DNA of 64,000 nucleotides from Deltaproteobacteria bacterium (GTDB taxonomy: Bacteria > Myxococcota_A > Polyangia > Polyangiales > Ga0077539), in contig JACRDB010000088.1 in the NCBI GenBank assembly GCA_016218725.1, positions 62,001 through 126,000 of the forward strand, read 5' to 3'. A program made the translations under genes and the position numbers. Positions 41,670 to 49,426 of the stretch are shown here, one piece after another. A model generated the notes under the pieces. It was not told where the DNA came from. It worked only from the letters and a program-made list of their open reading frames with translations, and did no database searches. Positions within the stretch are counted from its first letter, which is position 1; each line of letters begins with the position of its first letter.

Positions 41670-43610
41670 TTACGGACCTCCGGCGCCCTGGAGGATCTGT
41701 TGAACAATCTGGTCCACGTCGGCGCCGGGGACCCCGTTGGGGGCGGCTCCCGGCGCGCCGCCCACGCCCGGGCGCGTGCCCGCCCCGGGGTTCTGGAGCC
41801 CCTGCAGGAGCGGCCCGAGGAGCTGCATCATGTCCTGGAGCTGCTGCGGGTCCACCCCGCTGCCCGGGCCCAGGCCCGGCACCTGACCGCCGAGGAGCGC
41901 GCCCAGGTCGAGCTGCCCGAGGTCCTCGTCGCCGTGGGCCTCCTGGAGCCAGCGCCGGGCCAGGGCGCGGTACTGTTGCGCCCCCGCGGGGTGCTCCGTC
42001 GCGAGGGCGTCGGTGAAGCCCGTGGGCGGCGCCGTGCGGAAGCGCCAGGTGTCCGTGTAGCGCCGCAGCGCACGGAAGAACACCGCGTCCCCCGCGGCCG
42101 CGCGCAGCGCGGGGTACAGGTACGGCCCCTTGCCGTACACCAGGCCCGCGTACGCCATGGGCGTCGCAAAGGCCGCCGTGGGGCGGTCCACCGCGCCGTC
42201 GTCCTGCCCGAGGGTGCGCATGAACTGGTAGTTCATTCGTACGTTCATGTCCCCGTCGCGCCGAGCCCTCTCGGCCCCGTAGCGCTCCTCCAGGTAGAGC
42301 ATCGCGGACCACTGGGCCAGGGACTCGTCCACGAAGGGGTGGGCCCGCGAGTCGCTCCCCACCAGCGCATGCCAGTACTGGTGGGCCACCTCGTGGGCGG
42401 TCACGAACTCCAGCATCGCCGGGAGCATGTTCGACAGCGCCGCCCCGCCGCCCAGGAGCCCGAGGAGCCCGCCTCCGCCCTCGGTGGCCGGGCGGTAGAA
42501 CATGCTCGCCACGGTGACCAGGCCCGGGAACTCCACGCCCCCGGCCCCGCCCACCAGCGGCGCCTCGCACACGTCCAGGTCGGCGTAGGGGTACGGCCCG
42601 AAGCGGCGCTCGTACACCGCCAGGGCCTCCGCCGCGACGTCCAGCACGCGCTGCCCGGCGGTTCGGTGCGCCGGGAGGAACCAGCTCCGCACCTCGACGT
42701 CGCCCACCAGGCGCCCCTCCACCGCGAGGGCGCGGCCCCCCACCACGGCGAAGTCCCGCACCGCGCCGGCCACCACCTCGAAGCGCCTGCGCCCCGCGGG
42801 CACCGGAGCCTGCGCCGCGCCGAGCGTGTGCAGCGAGATCCCCGTGGTGGCCACCAGGAGGTCCTGCGGCACGTCCAGCGTGGCGTGGACGTTGGACAGC
42901 TCGTCGCTGCCGAGGTCCCCCACGGAGCCGCCGTCCGTGCGCTCCCAGCGCGCCCCCGTGCGCCGCGCCAGCACCGGGTAGAAGTTCCCGAGGGAGACGA
43001 TCCCGTCGCCGCGCGAGAGGAGCCCGTAGTCCCCGCCGCCCTCGTTGGCCGCGAGGGACCCGAGGGATTCGAGCCCCTGCGCCATGATGTTCGTGCGCGA
43101 GGCGTCGATCTCCGTGAGCACCCCGGTGACCTCCAGCTCCACCCTCAGGCGGCCTCCGGGCGCGAGCGGCGCCGAGGGTCGGGCCACCAGCACCGAGGGA
43201 CTCTCCGCGGTCACGGTGCACGGCGCGTCCGGGCAGCGCCCCTGCTGGAAGGTCACGGGCCTCACCGGTGTTGTCCCGGGTCGAGGCCGGGTGGCGTTGG
43301 CGTACACCCGGAACACCACCTCCCGCAGCGAGCGGCTCTCGGTGTTGGTGAAGGTCACCGTCTCGCGCAGGCGGTAGCGCTCCCCCTGGCCCTCCAGCAC
43401 AAGCTCCAAGTCATACCTGGGCAGCACCGCCAGCGACGACACCCCCGCCGCCCGAGGGAGCTCCGCCCTCACCGCCGGACGAAGGGACAACAGCAATGGA
43501 TCCGAGGTAGGGGGAGGTAGGGGCGTCTGGGTGAGTGTAGGCTGGCCCAGGGCGTTCCCCGTGGCGAGGCACAGCGCGGGCACCCAGGACACCACACGGC
43601 GAGGCTTCAT
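41670..43610 (-). CDS. Secreted M1-family zinc metallopeptidase
   Basis: A 646-residue protein with a signal peptide (1-22). The zinc site is H406-E-V-A-H410 with Glu429 nineteen residues later (HExxHx18E, typical of M1 aminopeptidases); the following ATPMAYAGLVYGKGPYL with Tyr is also characteristic. Residues 50-270 are the beta-rich N-terminal domain. The last 90 residues are low complexity (Gly/Gln/Pro) with QQLQDMMQLL. The GAMEN exopeptidase motif is not exact (GGAGGVEFPG), so specificity may differ. Its start overlaps the stop of an upstream membrane gene (ATGA). Confidence 0.88.
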   Translation of the reverse strand: MKPRRVVSWVPALCLATGNALGQPTLTQTPLPPPTSDPLLLSLRPAVRAELPRAAGVSSLAVLPRYDLELVLEGQGERYRLRETVTFTNTESRSLREVVFRVYANATRPRPGTTPVRPVTFQQGRCPDAPCTVTAESPSVLVARPSAPLAPGGRLRVELEVTGVLTEIDASRTNIMAQGLESLGSLAANEGGGDYGLLSRGDGIVSLGNFYPVLARRTGARWERTDGGSVGDLGSDELSNVHATLDVPQDLLVATTGISLHTLGAAQAPVPAGRRRFEVVAGAVRDFAVVGGRALAVEGRLVGDVEVRSWFLPAHRTAGQRVLDVAAEALAVYERRFGPYPYADLDVCEAPLVGGAGGVEFPGLVTVASMFYRPATEGGGGLLGLLGGGAALSNMLPAMLEFVTAHEVAHQYWHALVGSDSRAHPFVDESLAQWSAMLYLEERYGAERARRDGDMNVRMNYQFMRTLGQDDGAVDRPTAAFATPMAYAGLVYGKGPYLYPALRAAAGDAVFFRALRRYTDTWRFRTAPPTGFTDALATEHPAGAQQYRALARRWLQEAHGDEDLGQLDLGALLGGQVPGLGPGSGVDPQQLQDMMQLLGPLLQGLQNPGAGTRPGVGGAPGAAPNGVPGADVDQIVQQILQGAGGP

Positions 43611-44182
43611 GGTTTTTTGAGTGTAGCCTCGGCGGGGGTCTCGTGCTCGGCGGGGGCCTCGTGTTCCACGGGGGGAGCGGTCATTGCGGCGGGCTCTGGC
43701 GCGGGGGGGACGAGCCCCAGGGCGGCCTTGAGGGCGCGGGCGGTGCCCTCGGCGAAGGCGGCGTCGCGCAGGGCGAGCACGAGGGACGGCGCGTCCTTGC
43801 GGGCGATGCGCAGGACCGCGAGGGAGACTCCGCCGGAGAGCACGACGGTGTCGGTGGACACGTCGGTGACGGCGCCCTGGGGGACCGTGACGGAGCGGCC
43901 CCGAGCGGTGACCTGGAGCGTGCGGGTGGAGCGCTGGAAGGTGATCTTTCGGGTAGCCAGCGGGCGCTCCTGACGGCCGAGGAGGGCCGGCACGAGGAGA
44001 ATCAACGCGCCGAGGACGAGCGCGATGGTGGCCATCACCCAGCCCTGGGCGACCTTGATCACCACGAAGAGCGCGAAGGCCACCACCACGGCGGAGGCCA
44101 CCCAGGCCGCGACGGTGGCCCGGGGCGACGACGGAGGGTCGTAGAGGACCTCGGTGTCGGGCGGTTCGGGGAGGGCGTCCAT
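43607..44182 (-). CDS. Two-helix membrane protein, PH-like C-terminal part
   Basis: A 191-residue protein. Two transmembrane helices (about residues 24-44 and 49-68) lead to a cytoplasmic beta-rich region (about 78-150: KITFQRSTRTLQVTARG, VTVPQGAVTDVSTDTVVLSG, SLAVLRIARKDAPSLVLALR), as in bacterial PH-like YdbT-type proteins. The tail is Glu/Ala/Pro-rich. ATG at 44182 is chosen for its AGGGAA ribosome site. Coupled to the M1 peptidase by ATGA overlap. Function unknown. Confidence 0.6.
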   Translation of the reverse strand: MDALPEPPDTEVLYDPPSSPRATVAAWVASAVVVAFALFVVIKVAQGWVMATIALVLGALILLVPALLGRQERPLATRKITFQRSTRTLQVTARGRSVTVPQGAVTDVSTDTVVLSGGVSLAVLRIARKDAPSLVLALRDAAFAEGTARALKAALGLVPPAPEPAAMTAPPVEHEAPAEHETPAEATLKKP

Positions 44183-44215
44183 GGGTTCCCTGGGGGAGCC
44201 CGAGGGTAGCACCAG

Positions 44216-44824
44216 CTACCGCACGCGGATGACGCCCACCATGCCGAAGTGGAAATCGCAGTAGTACGGGTAGAAGCCCGGCCGGGGGAAGGCGACCATG
44301 GCCATGCTCCCGGAGTCCTGCGGGGTGATGGGGTTCATGGGCGAGCCCGCCATGGACATCCCGCGCAGCCCCGGCCGCAGCGGGTGGGCCCCGAAGCTGG
44401 TCATGAAGGTCACCGACTGCCCGGCGCTGATGGTCATGCACCGCGGCGTGTAGGACGAGCTCCCCACGTTGGTGACCACACGCATCGCGGCCCCGCCGGT
44501 GCGGTCTTCGTACATCCCGTCGGCGCAGTCATTGAGCAGCATGAAGCCGCCGCTGCCGCCATCCGTGGGGGGCGTTCCCGTGTCCTGGGGAGGGGTCCCG
44601 GTGTCCTGCGGAGGCGTTCCCGTGTCCTGGGGGGGCGTTCCCGTGTCCTGGGGGGGAGTGCCTGTATCCTGGGGGGGCGTTCCCGTGTCCTGCGGAGGGG
44701 TGCCGGTGTCCTGGGGGGGCGTTCCCGTGTCCGCGGGGGTGCCCGCGTCGGTGCCGCTGGTGCCGCCGCAGCCGAAGGCCGCGAGGCTGAGGGTCGCGAG
44801 GCCGAACAGAACGATCTTCTTCAT
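44216..44824 (-). CDS. Cupredoxin (type 1 copper) lipoprotein
   Basis: A 202-residue lipoprotein (lipobox LAAFGC, Cys19). A linker of eight seven-residue units DTGTPPQ (residues 32-87) tethers a plastocyanin/azurin-like domain (about 95-202). The copper ligands are visible: His in SFGAHPLRPG, and Cys, His and Met in YYCDFHFGMVG, the standard C-x(n)-H-x(n)-M loop ending the domain. It should carry electrons at the outer membrane or in the periplasm. A short inverted repeat in its leader may be regulatory. Confidence 0.88.
   Translation of the reverse strand: MKKIVLFGLATLSLAAFGCGGTSGTDAGTPADTGTPPQDTGTPPQDTGTPPQDTGTPPQDTGTPPQDTGTPPQDTGTPPQDTGTPPTDGGSGGFMLLNDCADGMYEDRTGGAAMRVVTNVGSSSYTPRCMTISAGQSVTFMTSFGAHPLRPGLRGMSMAGSPMNPITPQDSGSMAMVAFPRPGFYPYYCDFHFGMVGVIRVR
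44564..44731 (-). repeat. 21-bp in-frame tandem repeats (8 units)
   Basis: Seven copies of a 21-base unit (GTGTCCTGGGGRGGSGTYCCN on the plus strand) plus one variant encode the Pro/Thr linker of the cupredoxin. Several units are identical at nucleotide level, so recent expansion is likely. Confidence 0.95.
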
Positions 44825-44862
44825 GGGAGAGGCTCCGAAAAGCAGGGGACGAAGGTTCCTTC

Positions 44863-44894
44863 GCGCCTCTGGAGGGTCCCCCGAAAAGAGGCGC
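44863..44894 (-). promoter_or_regulatory. Inverted repeat in the cupredoxin leader
   Basis: GCGCCTCT (44863-44870) and AGAGGCGC (44887-44894) form a perfect 8-bp stem with a 16-base loop, 39-70 bases before the cupredoxin ATG. It could be an operator or an mRNA hairpin. There is no T-run, so it is not a terminator. Confidence 0.35.
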
Positions 44895-44964
44895 GGCACG
44901 CCGCCCCTATACCGGTTTCCGGCGCCGAGTGCAAAATGCGCGTTTGGGGGAGAGGGATGCTGTT

Positions 44965-46659
44965 TCAGCGGGCCTTGCGGTCGATGCCGATGGCGGCGAC
45001 CCAGAGGCAGAGCACGAGGTTCAGGAGCACCCACCCCCCGAAGAGGGCCGTGCCCAGCGGGCGGAAGGCGTCGCCCTGCCAGAGCGAGGCCAGGAGGTAC
45101 GCGCTCACCCCGAGGGCCACGCCCCCGATGGGGGCTCGGGCCCAGGGGCGGCCAAAGCCCAGGCCCACCAGAGCCAGCACCGTGAAGCCGTTGGCGAAGA
45201 GCATCCAGCGGTGCCAGGGGACGCCCAGGAAGTACAGGTCCCACTCGGCCAGGGGGCGCATCGCCAGGTCCACCCCGGGCACCGTGCGGGACACCACCCA
45301 CGGGAGGAAGAACGCCCCGACCCCTGTCAAAAGCGCCGTCGGGAGGAAGGCCCAGGAGACCTCGCCATTGCGGCGCTTGATGAGCCACAAGACCAGCGCC
45401 GTGAGCGCCAGGAGGGTAAGTCCACGGCCCCGGCCATGGGAGCCCAGCGCCTCGCGGGTGGCGCCCTCGGCGCTCACGATCCCCGCGCCGTAGAGCTCCG
45501 GGTTCTGCCCCCCGTGGGCCGGCGGCGAGGCCGAGCGCCGGAGGATCGCCTCCACCGCGGAGGGGTCGGTCACCCCGAGGGAGAACACCAGCGCGGCCAC
45601 GCCGGCCACGTGGGGCGCCGCCATGGACGTGCCGCTCCAGGCCGCGAACTGCTCGCAGCGGTTGCGCCCGTGGTCGCAGATGGTCTGCTGGAGGATGTTC
45701 ACCCCCGGCGCGGCCACGGCGAGCTCCGGCCCCCGGGAGCTGAAGAACGCGATCTGGTCCCCGGAGTCAATGGCGCTCACGGCCACGGCCCCCGGCGAGT
45801 TGGCGGGGCTCTCCACCGTGCGGCCGTTGTTCCCCGCGGCGCACACCACCACGGAGCCCTTGGCCCTCGCGTACGCCACGGCCTGCTCCAGCACCCGCGA
45901 GCGCCCTCCGCCACCGAGGGACAGGTTGATCACCTGGGCCCCGTGGTCGGCGCTCCAACGAATCCCCTCGGCCACGTCCGCCAGCGTGCCCCGGCCCGAG
46001 CGGTCCAGCACCTTCACCGGCAGGATCGACGCGCAATACGCCACCCCCGCGGTCCCCAGCGCGTTGTGCGTGGTCTGGGCAATGGTACCCGCCACGTGGG
46101 TGCCGTGCCCCTGGTCGTCGTTGGCGTGGGGCGTGTTGTTCACGAAATTCCAGCCCTCCAGGCAGTGGGTGCCCGCCAGGTCGGGAATACGCGTGAACTC
46201 TCCGTGGTTCTCACAGGCCACCCCCGTGTCCACCACCGCCACGGTCACCCCGTGGCCACACGCGGCGTCCCAGGCCCTCGGGCTCCCGAGCCTCGCCAGG
46301 CCCCACTGGCGCTCCAGCAAGGGGTCGTTAGGCGTGAAGAGCGCGCGCATTTCCACGTTCTCCTCCGCGGCCTCCACCGCGCCGAGCGCCCGGAGCCTCC
46401 CCAGGACGGCCCCGGCGCGCTCCCGGGGCACGGTCACCGTGTAGATCCCGTCGTCGTCCGCGAGGTGGCTGTTGGGGCGTAGCTGGAGCCCCTCGTCGGC
46501 GCCGGCCGCCAGCGCCTCGCGCGCGGAGGTCCCGTCGTTGAAATCCACCACCAGCTCGACCCCCTCGGAGGGGCCCTCGGGCACCTGGGCGCTCGCCCCG
46601 AGGGGCAGGAGCACCCCCGCGGAGAGGCACAGGAGCCCGCACAGCATACCGGTCTTCAT
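44965..46659 (-). CDS. Subtilisin-like protease (S8) with C-terminal membrane helices
   Basis: A 564-residue exported serine protease. Signal peptide 1-24; propeptide-like domain about 30-105; catalytic triad Asp144 (VVDTGV), His185 (GHGTHVAG) and Ser345 (SGTSMAAPH) in a complete S8 domain. After residue 400 a short linker leads to about four to five hydrophobic helices (roughly 410-430, 440-460, 485-505, 512-530, 535-555), unusual for a subtilase. It could release substrates at the inner membrane or be membrane-tethered on the outside. The start is divergent from the enoyl-CoA hydratase gene by 84 bases. Confidence 0.88.
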   Translation of the reverse strand: MKTGMLCGLLCLSAGVLLPLGASAQVPEGPSEGVELVVDFNDGTSAREALAAGADEGLQLRPNSHLADDDGIYTVTVPRERAGAVLGRLRALGAVEAAEENVEMRALFTPNDPLLERQWGLARLGSPRAWDAACGHGVTVAVVDTGVACENHGEFTRIPDLAGTHCLEGWNFVNNTPHANDDQGHGTHVAGTIAQTTHNALGTAGVAYCASILPVKVLDRSGRGTLADVAEGIRWSADHGAQVINLSLGGGGRSRVLEQAVAYARAKGSVVVCAAGNNGRTVESPANSPGAVAVSAIDSGDQIAFFSSRGPELAVAAPGVNILQQTICDHGRNRCEQFAAWSGTSMAAPHVAGVAALVFSLGVTDPSAVEAILRRSASPPAHGGQNPELYGAGIVSAEGATREALGSHGRGRGLTLLALTALVLWLIKRRNGEVSWAFLPTALLTGVGAFFLPWVVSRTVPGVDLAMRPLAEWDLYFLGVPWHRWMLFANGFTVLALVGLGFGRPWARAPIGGVALGVSAYLLASLWQGDAFRPLGTALFGGWVLLNLVLCLWVAAIGIDRKAR

Positions 46660-46743
46660 CGTCTGCACCGCCTTCGGATGGAACGCACAACGGGAGCACG
46701 CCCTTGGCCCCTCCGCAAGGTACGATGCCCCCCCGGAGACACC

Positions 46744-47445
46744 ATGGACGAGATCGTCATCGCGGGCCCCGGCAAGAACGCCCTGGGCTCGGACCTCATG
46801 AAGCGCCTGGACGCCGCCCTGGACGCCGTGGGCGCGCGTCCCTTCCTCCTGCGGGGCGAGGGGGACGCCTTCTCCGCGGGGCTGGACCTCAAGGAAGTGG
46901 CCAGCCTGGATGAGCCCGCCATGGGGGCCTTCCTGCACCGCCTGGACACGCTCCTGGCGAGGCTCTACCTGCACCCGGCGCCCACCGTGGCCCTGGTCAA
47001 CGGCCACGCCATCGCCGGGGGCTGCATCCTCGCCCTGGCGTGCGACCACCGGGTGTGTACGGACAACCCCAGGGCCCGCCTGGGGCTCAACGAGGTCGCC
47101 CTGGGCCTGCGCTTCCCCCCAAGGATCTTCCGGCTGGTGACCCAGCGGGTGCCCCCGGAGCGCCACACCGAGGTGCTCCTCGGGGCGGCCCTCCACCCCC
47201 CCGCGGAGGCCCTCCGGCTCGGCCTCGTGGACGAGGTGAGCCCCGAGCCCGAGGCCCGGGCCCGGGCGGTGCTCGCGGCCCTGGCGGCCCACCCCGTGGA
47301 GGCCTACGGGGCTACAAAACACGACCTGCGCGCCTCGGTGGGCGCCGTGAGCCCCGAGGACGAGGCCACCTTCAAGCGGGAGGTGGTCCCTCGCTGGACC
47401 TCCCCGGCGCTCAAGACCCGGCTCCTTGCGGTGCTCAAGCGGTAG
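46744..47445 (+). CDS. Enoyl-CoA hydratase/isomerase family protein
   Basis: A 233-residue crotonase-fold protein, slightly shorter than the usual 255-260. The oxyanion-hole segments are present (AFSAGLDLKEV and NGHAIAGGCILALACDHRV) and ARLGLNEVALGLRFP follows as in ECH proteins. The typical first catalytic Glu position reads differently (LNEVALGL keeps one Glu), so hydratase versus isomerase cannot be decided. ATG at 46744 chosen. No other beta-oxidation gene is close. Confidence 0.85.
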   Translation: MDEIVIAGPGKNALGSDLMKRLDAALDAVGARPFLLRGEGDAFSAGLDLKEVASLDEPAMGAFLHRLDTLLARLYLHPAPTVALVNGHAIAGGCILALACDHRVCTDNPRARLGLNEVALGLRFPPRIFRLVTQRVPPERHTEVLLGAALHPPAEALRLGLVDEVSPEPEARARAVLAALAAHPVEAYGATKHDLRASVGAVSPEDEATFKREVVPRWTSPALKTRLLAVLKR

Positions 47446-47564
47446 CCGTTCTGCCGGGCGCGTTGACGCCGGGGGCTTGCGCTGTCAAACTGCCGCACTG
47501 ATGCCGGGGGTGTGCGCAACCGGAACCGAATCCCCCTTTGCCGTTCCCCGGCGTGAGGGGCGCC

Positions 47565-49325
47565 ATGGCTGAGTCCGGAGCGTCGCAAGTGCCGCCCCTG
47601 CCGGGCAATGGGCCCCCCGCCGCGGTGCCCACGCCCGCGGTGGCGACACCGGTCCCCGGCCCCACGCTGGCCTCCGGGGCGTCACCGACCTCCGGGGCGG
47701 CCCCCGGGACCGCCGGGCCGCCCCCGCTGGGGCCTACGCCCGGGCAGACGCCCGCGAGCCGCAGCGGCACCATGCCGGACCCGCTCCTCGGGCAGACCAT
47801 CGCGAGCCGGTTCAAGATCCTGTCGGTGCTGGCCCGGGGGGGCATGGGCAAGGTGTACCGCGCGGAGCAGAGCCCCCTCGGGAGGGTGTGCGCGGTCAAG
47901 GTGCTCAACCCCAACTACCAGGGGGACAACGACCCGGAGTTCAGCAAGCGCTTCTTTCTGGAAGCGTCCATCGCGTCCAGGCTCAAGCACCCCAACACGG
48001 TCACGGTGTACGACTACGGCCAGACCGAGGACGGGGTGTACTTCATGGCCATGGAGCTGCTGGAGGGGCGCACGCTCCACCGGTTGCTCCGGGAGGAGGC
48101 CCCGCTGGACCCCATGAGGGCCCTCAGGATTCTCCTCCAGGTGGGCAGGAGCCTCCGGGAGGCCCACCAGCACGGGGTGATCCACCGGGACCTGAAGCCC
48201 GCCAACATCTTCCTGGTGGCCTCGGACGAGGAGACGGACTTCGTCAAGGTGCTGGATTTCGGCCTGGTCAAGAGCCTGGACGAGAACGCCGGGGAGAGCC
48301 TGACGCAGACCGGGCTCTTCATGGGCTCGCCCAAGTACATGGCCCCGGAGCAGATCCGCGGGGAGAGGGTCAGCGCCGCCACGGACGTCTACGCCCTCGG
48401 GGTGATCCTCTTCGAGATGCTCACGGGCAAGGTGCCGTTTGACCGCCCGAACTCGGTGAACACGCTCATGGCCCACGTGAGCGAGCCGGTGCCATCGCTG
48501 GTGTCCATGGCGCCGGAGGCGCAGGTCCCGCAGGCTATCGAGGCGTTCATGTACCGGTGCCTGAGCAAGCGCCCGGAGGAGCGCTTCGCGTCCATGGACG
48601 AGTTCCTCCAGGGGCTCAAGCGCGCCTCGGGGATGCCCTCCGGGGCCTTCTCCGGTGGGCTCACGGGGGAGCATGCCAGCGGGGGGGCCTTCGTCTCCGG
48701 TGAGAACGCCCTGGTCTCCGGCGGGGCGGCCGCGGTGCACGTGACGCCTGGGACGCTCACCTCGCAGGAGGTGCTGGCCGCCACGGCCACGGCCACGGGG
48801 GCGCCCGCGCCCACCGCGGGGCGTCCCTGGTGGATCTTCGCGTCGGCGCTGGTGCTGGTGCTCACGCTGGTGGCCGTGGGCCGGGGGCTCCTGGCGCCCA
48901 GGACGGTGACGCCGACCGCGGCGCCTCGGACCATCACGGTGCCGCCGATGCCTCCCGCGCCCTCCGCGGTGTACGTGGATCTGGCGCTGGACTCGGCGCC
49001 GCCCGGGGCCACGGTGCTGGAGGACGGGAGGGTGCTCGGCACCACGCCGTTGCGTACCCGGGAGTCCCACCCGGAGGGCTTTGACCTGGCCCACCCGCGG
49101 GCCTTCACGCTTCGTCTGGAGGGCTTCGAGGACGGGCAGGTGACGGCCCGGGGCGGGGCCATCACGCAGGTGGTGACGCTGCTGCCGAGGGCCCAGGGCG
49201 GGCCGGGGACGCCGCTCTCCCAGACCCCGCGGGACGTGCGCCCCAGGCGCCCTCGGGGCCCCGGGTCGGGTCCGGCGGTCACCCCCCCTCCGGGATACCA
49301 CCGGGACCCCTACGACGAGCGCTGA
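47565..49325 (+). CDS. Membrane Ser/Thr kinase with periplasmic PEGA domain
   Basis: A 586-residue protein. A Pro/Ala-rich N-terminus (1-68) precedes the kinase domain (about 80-345: ARGGMGKVYRAE, CAVKVL, HRDLKPAN, DFGLV, APE). After a Gly/Ser/Ala linker, one transmembrane helix lies at about 423-445, then a PEGA domain (about 475-545: VYVDLALDSAPPGATVLEDGRVLG and FTLRLEGFEDGQ), an outside module often used for cell-wall or protein contacts. ATG at 47565 has GAGGGG 4 bases upstream; a TTG in frame at 47538 is the alternative. It precedes the TPR-TonB receptor gene. Confidence 0.9.
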   Translation: MAESGASQVPPLPGNGPPAAVPTPAVATPVPGPTLASGASPTSGAAPGTAGPPPLGPTPGQTPASRSGTMPDPLLGQTIASRFKILSVLARGGMGKVYRAEQSPLGRVCAVKVLNPNYQGDNDPEFSKRFFLEASIASRLKHPNTVTVYDYGQTEDGVYFMAMELLEGRTLHRLLREEAPLDPMRALRILLQVGRSLREAHQHGVIHRDLKPANIFLVASDEETDFVKVLDFGLVKSLDENAGESLTQTGLFMGSPKYMAPEQIRGERVSAATDVYALGVILFEMLTGKVPFDRPNSVNTLMAHVSEPVPSLVSMAPEAQVPQAIEAFMYRCLSKRPEERFASMDEFLQGLKRASGMPSGAFSGGLTGEHASGGAFVSGENALVSGGAAAVHVTPGTLTSQEVLAATATATGAPAPTAGRPWWIFASALVLVLTLVAVGRGLLAPRTVTPTAAPRTITVPPMPPAPSAVYVDLALDSAPPGATVLEDGRVLGTTPLRTRESHPEGFDLAHPRAFTLRLEGFEDGQVTARGGAITQVVTLLPRAQGGPGTPLSQTPRDVRPRRPRGPGSGPAVTPPPGYHRDPYDER

Positions 49326-49426
49326 CCGCCCCCAGCGGGCGGCGCGGAAAGATTGTCGCGCGGGGCGATCCAAAGGTACCGTGACGCCACCGCGAGCATG
49401 GCAGGCGGTGTCCCTGGAGGGTCCCT

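Noticed and set aside
44564..44731. Regular repeats that could be mistaken for a CRISPR array
   Set aside because: Units are contiguous, lack unique spacers and are in frame within the cupredoxin lipoprotein.
47463..47491. Promoter TTGACG-17-CAAACT before the PEGA kinase
   Set aside because: The -10 match is too weak in such GC-rich sequence to call with confidence.
49326..49342. CCGCCC/GGGCGG hairpin after the PEGA kinase stop as a terminator
   Set aside because: Short stem and no T-run; such hairpins are common by chance at this GC.
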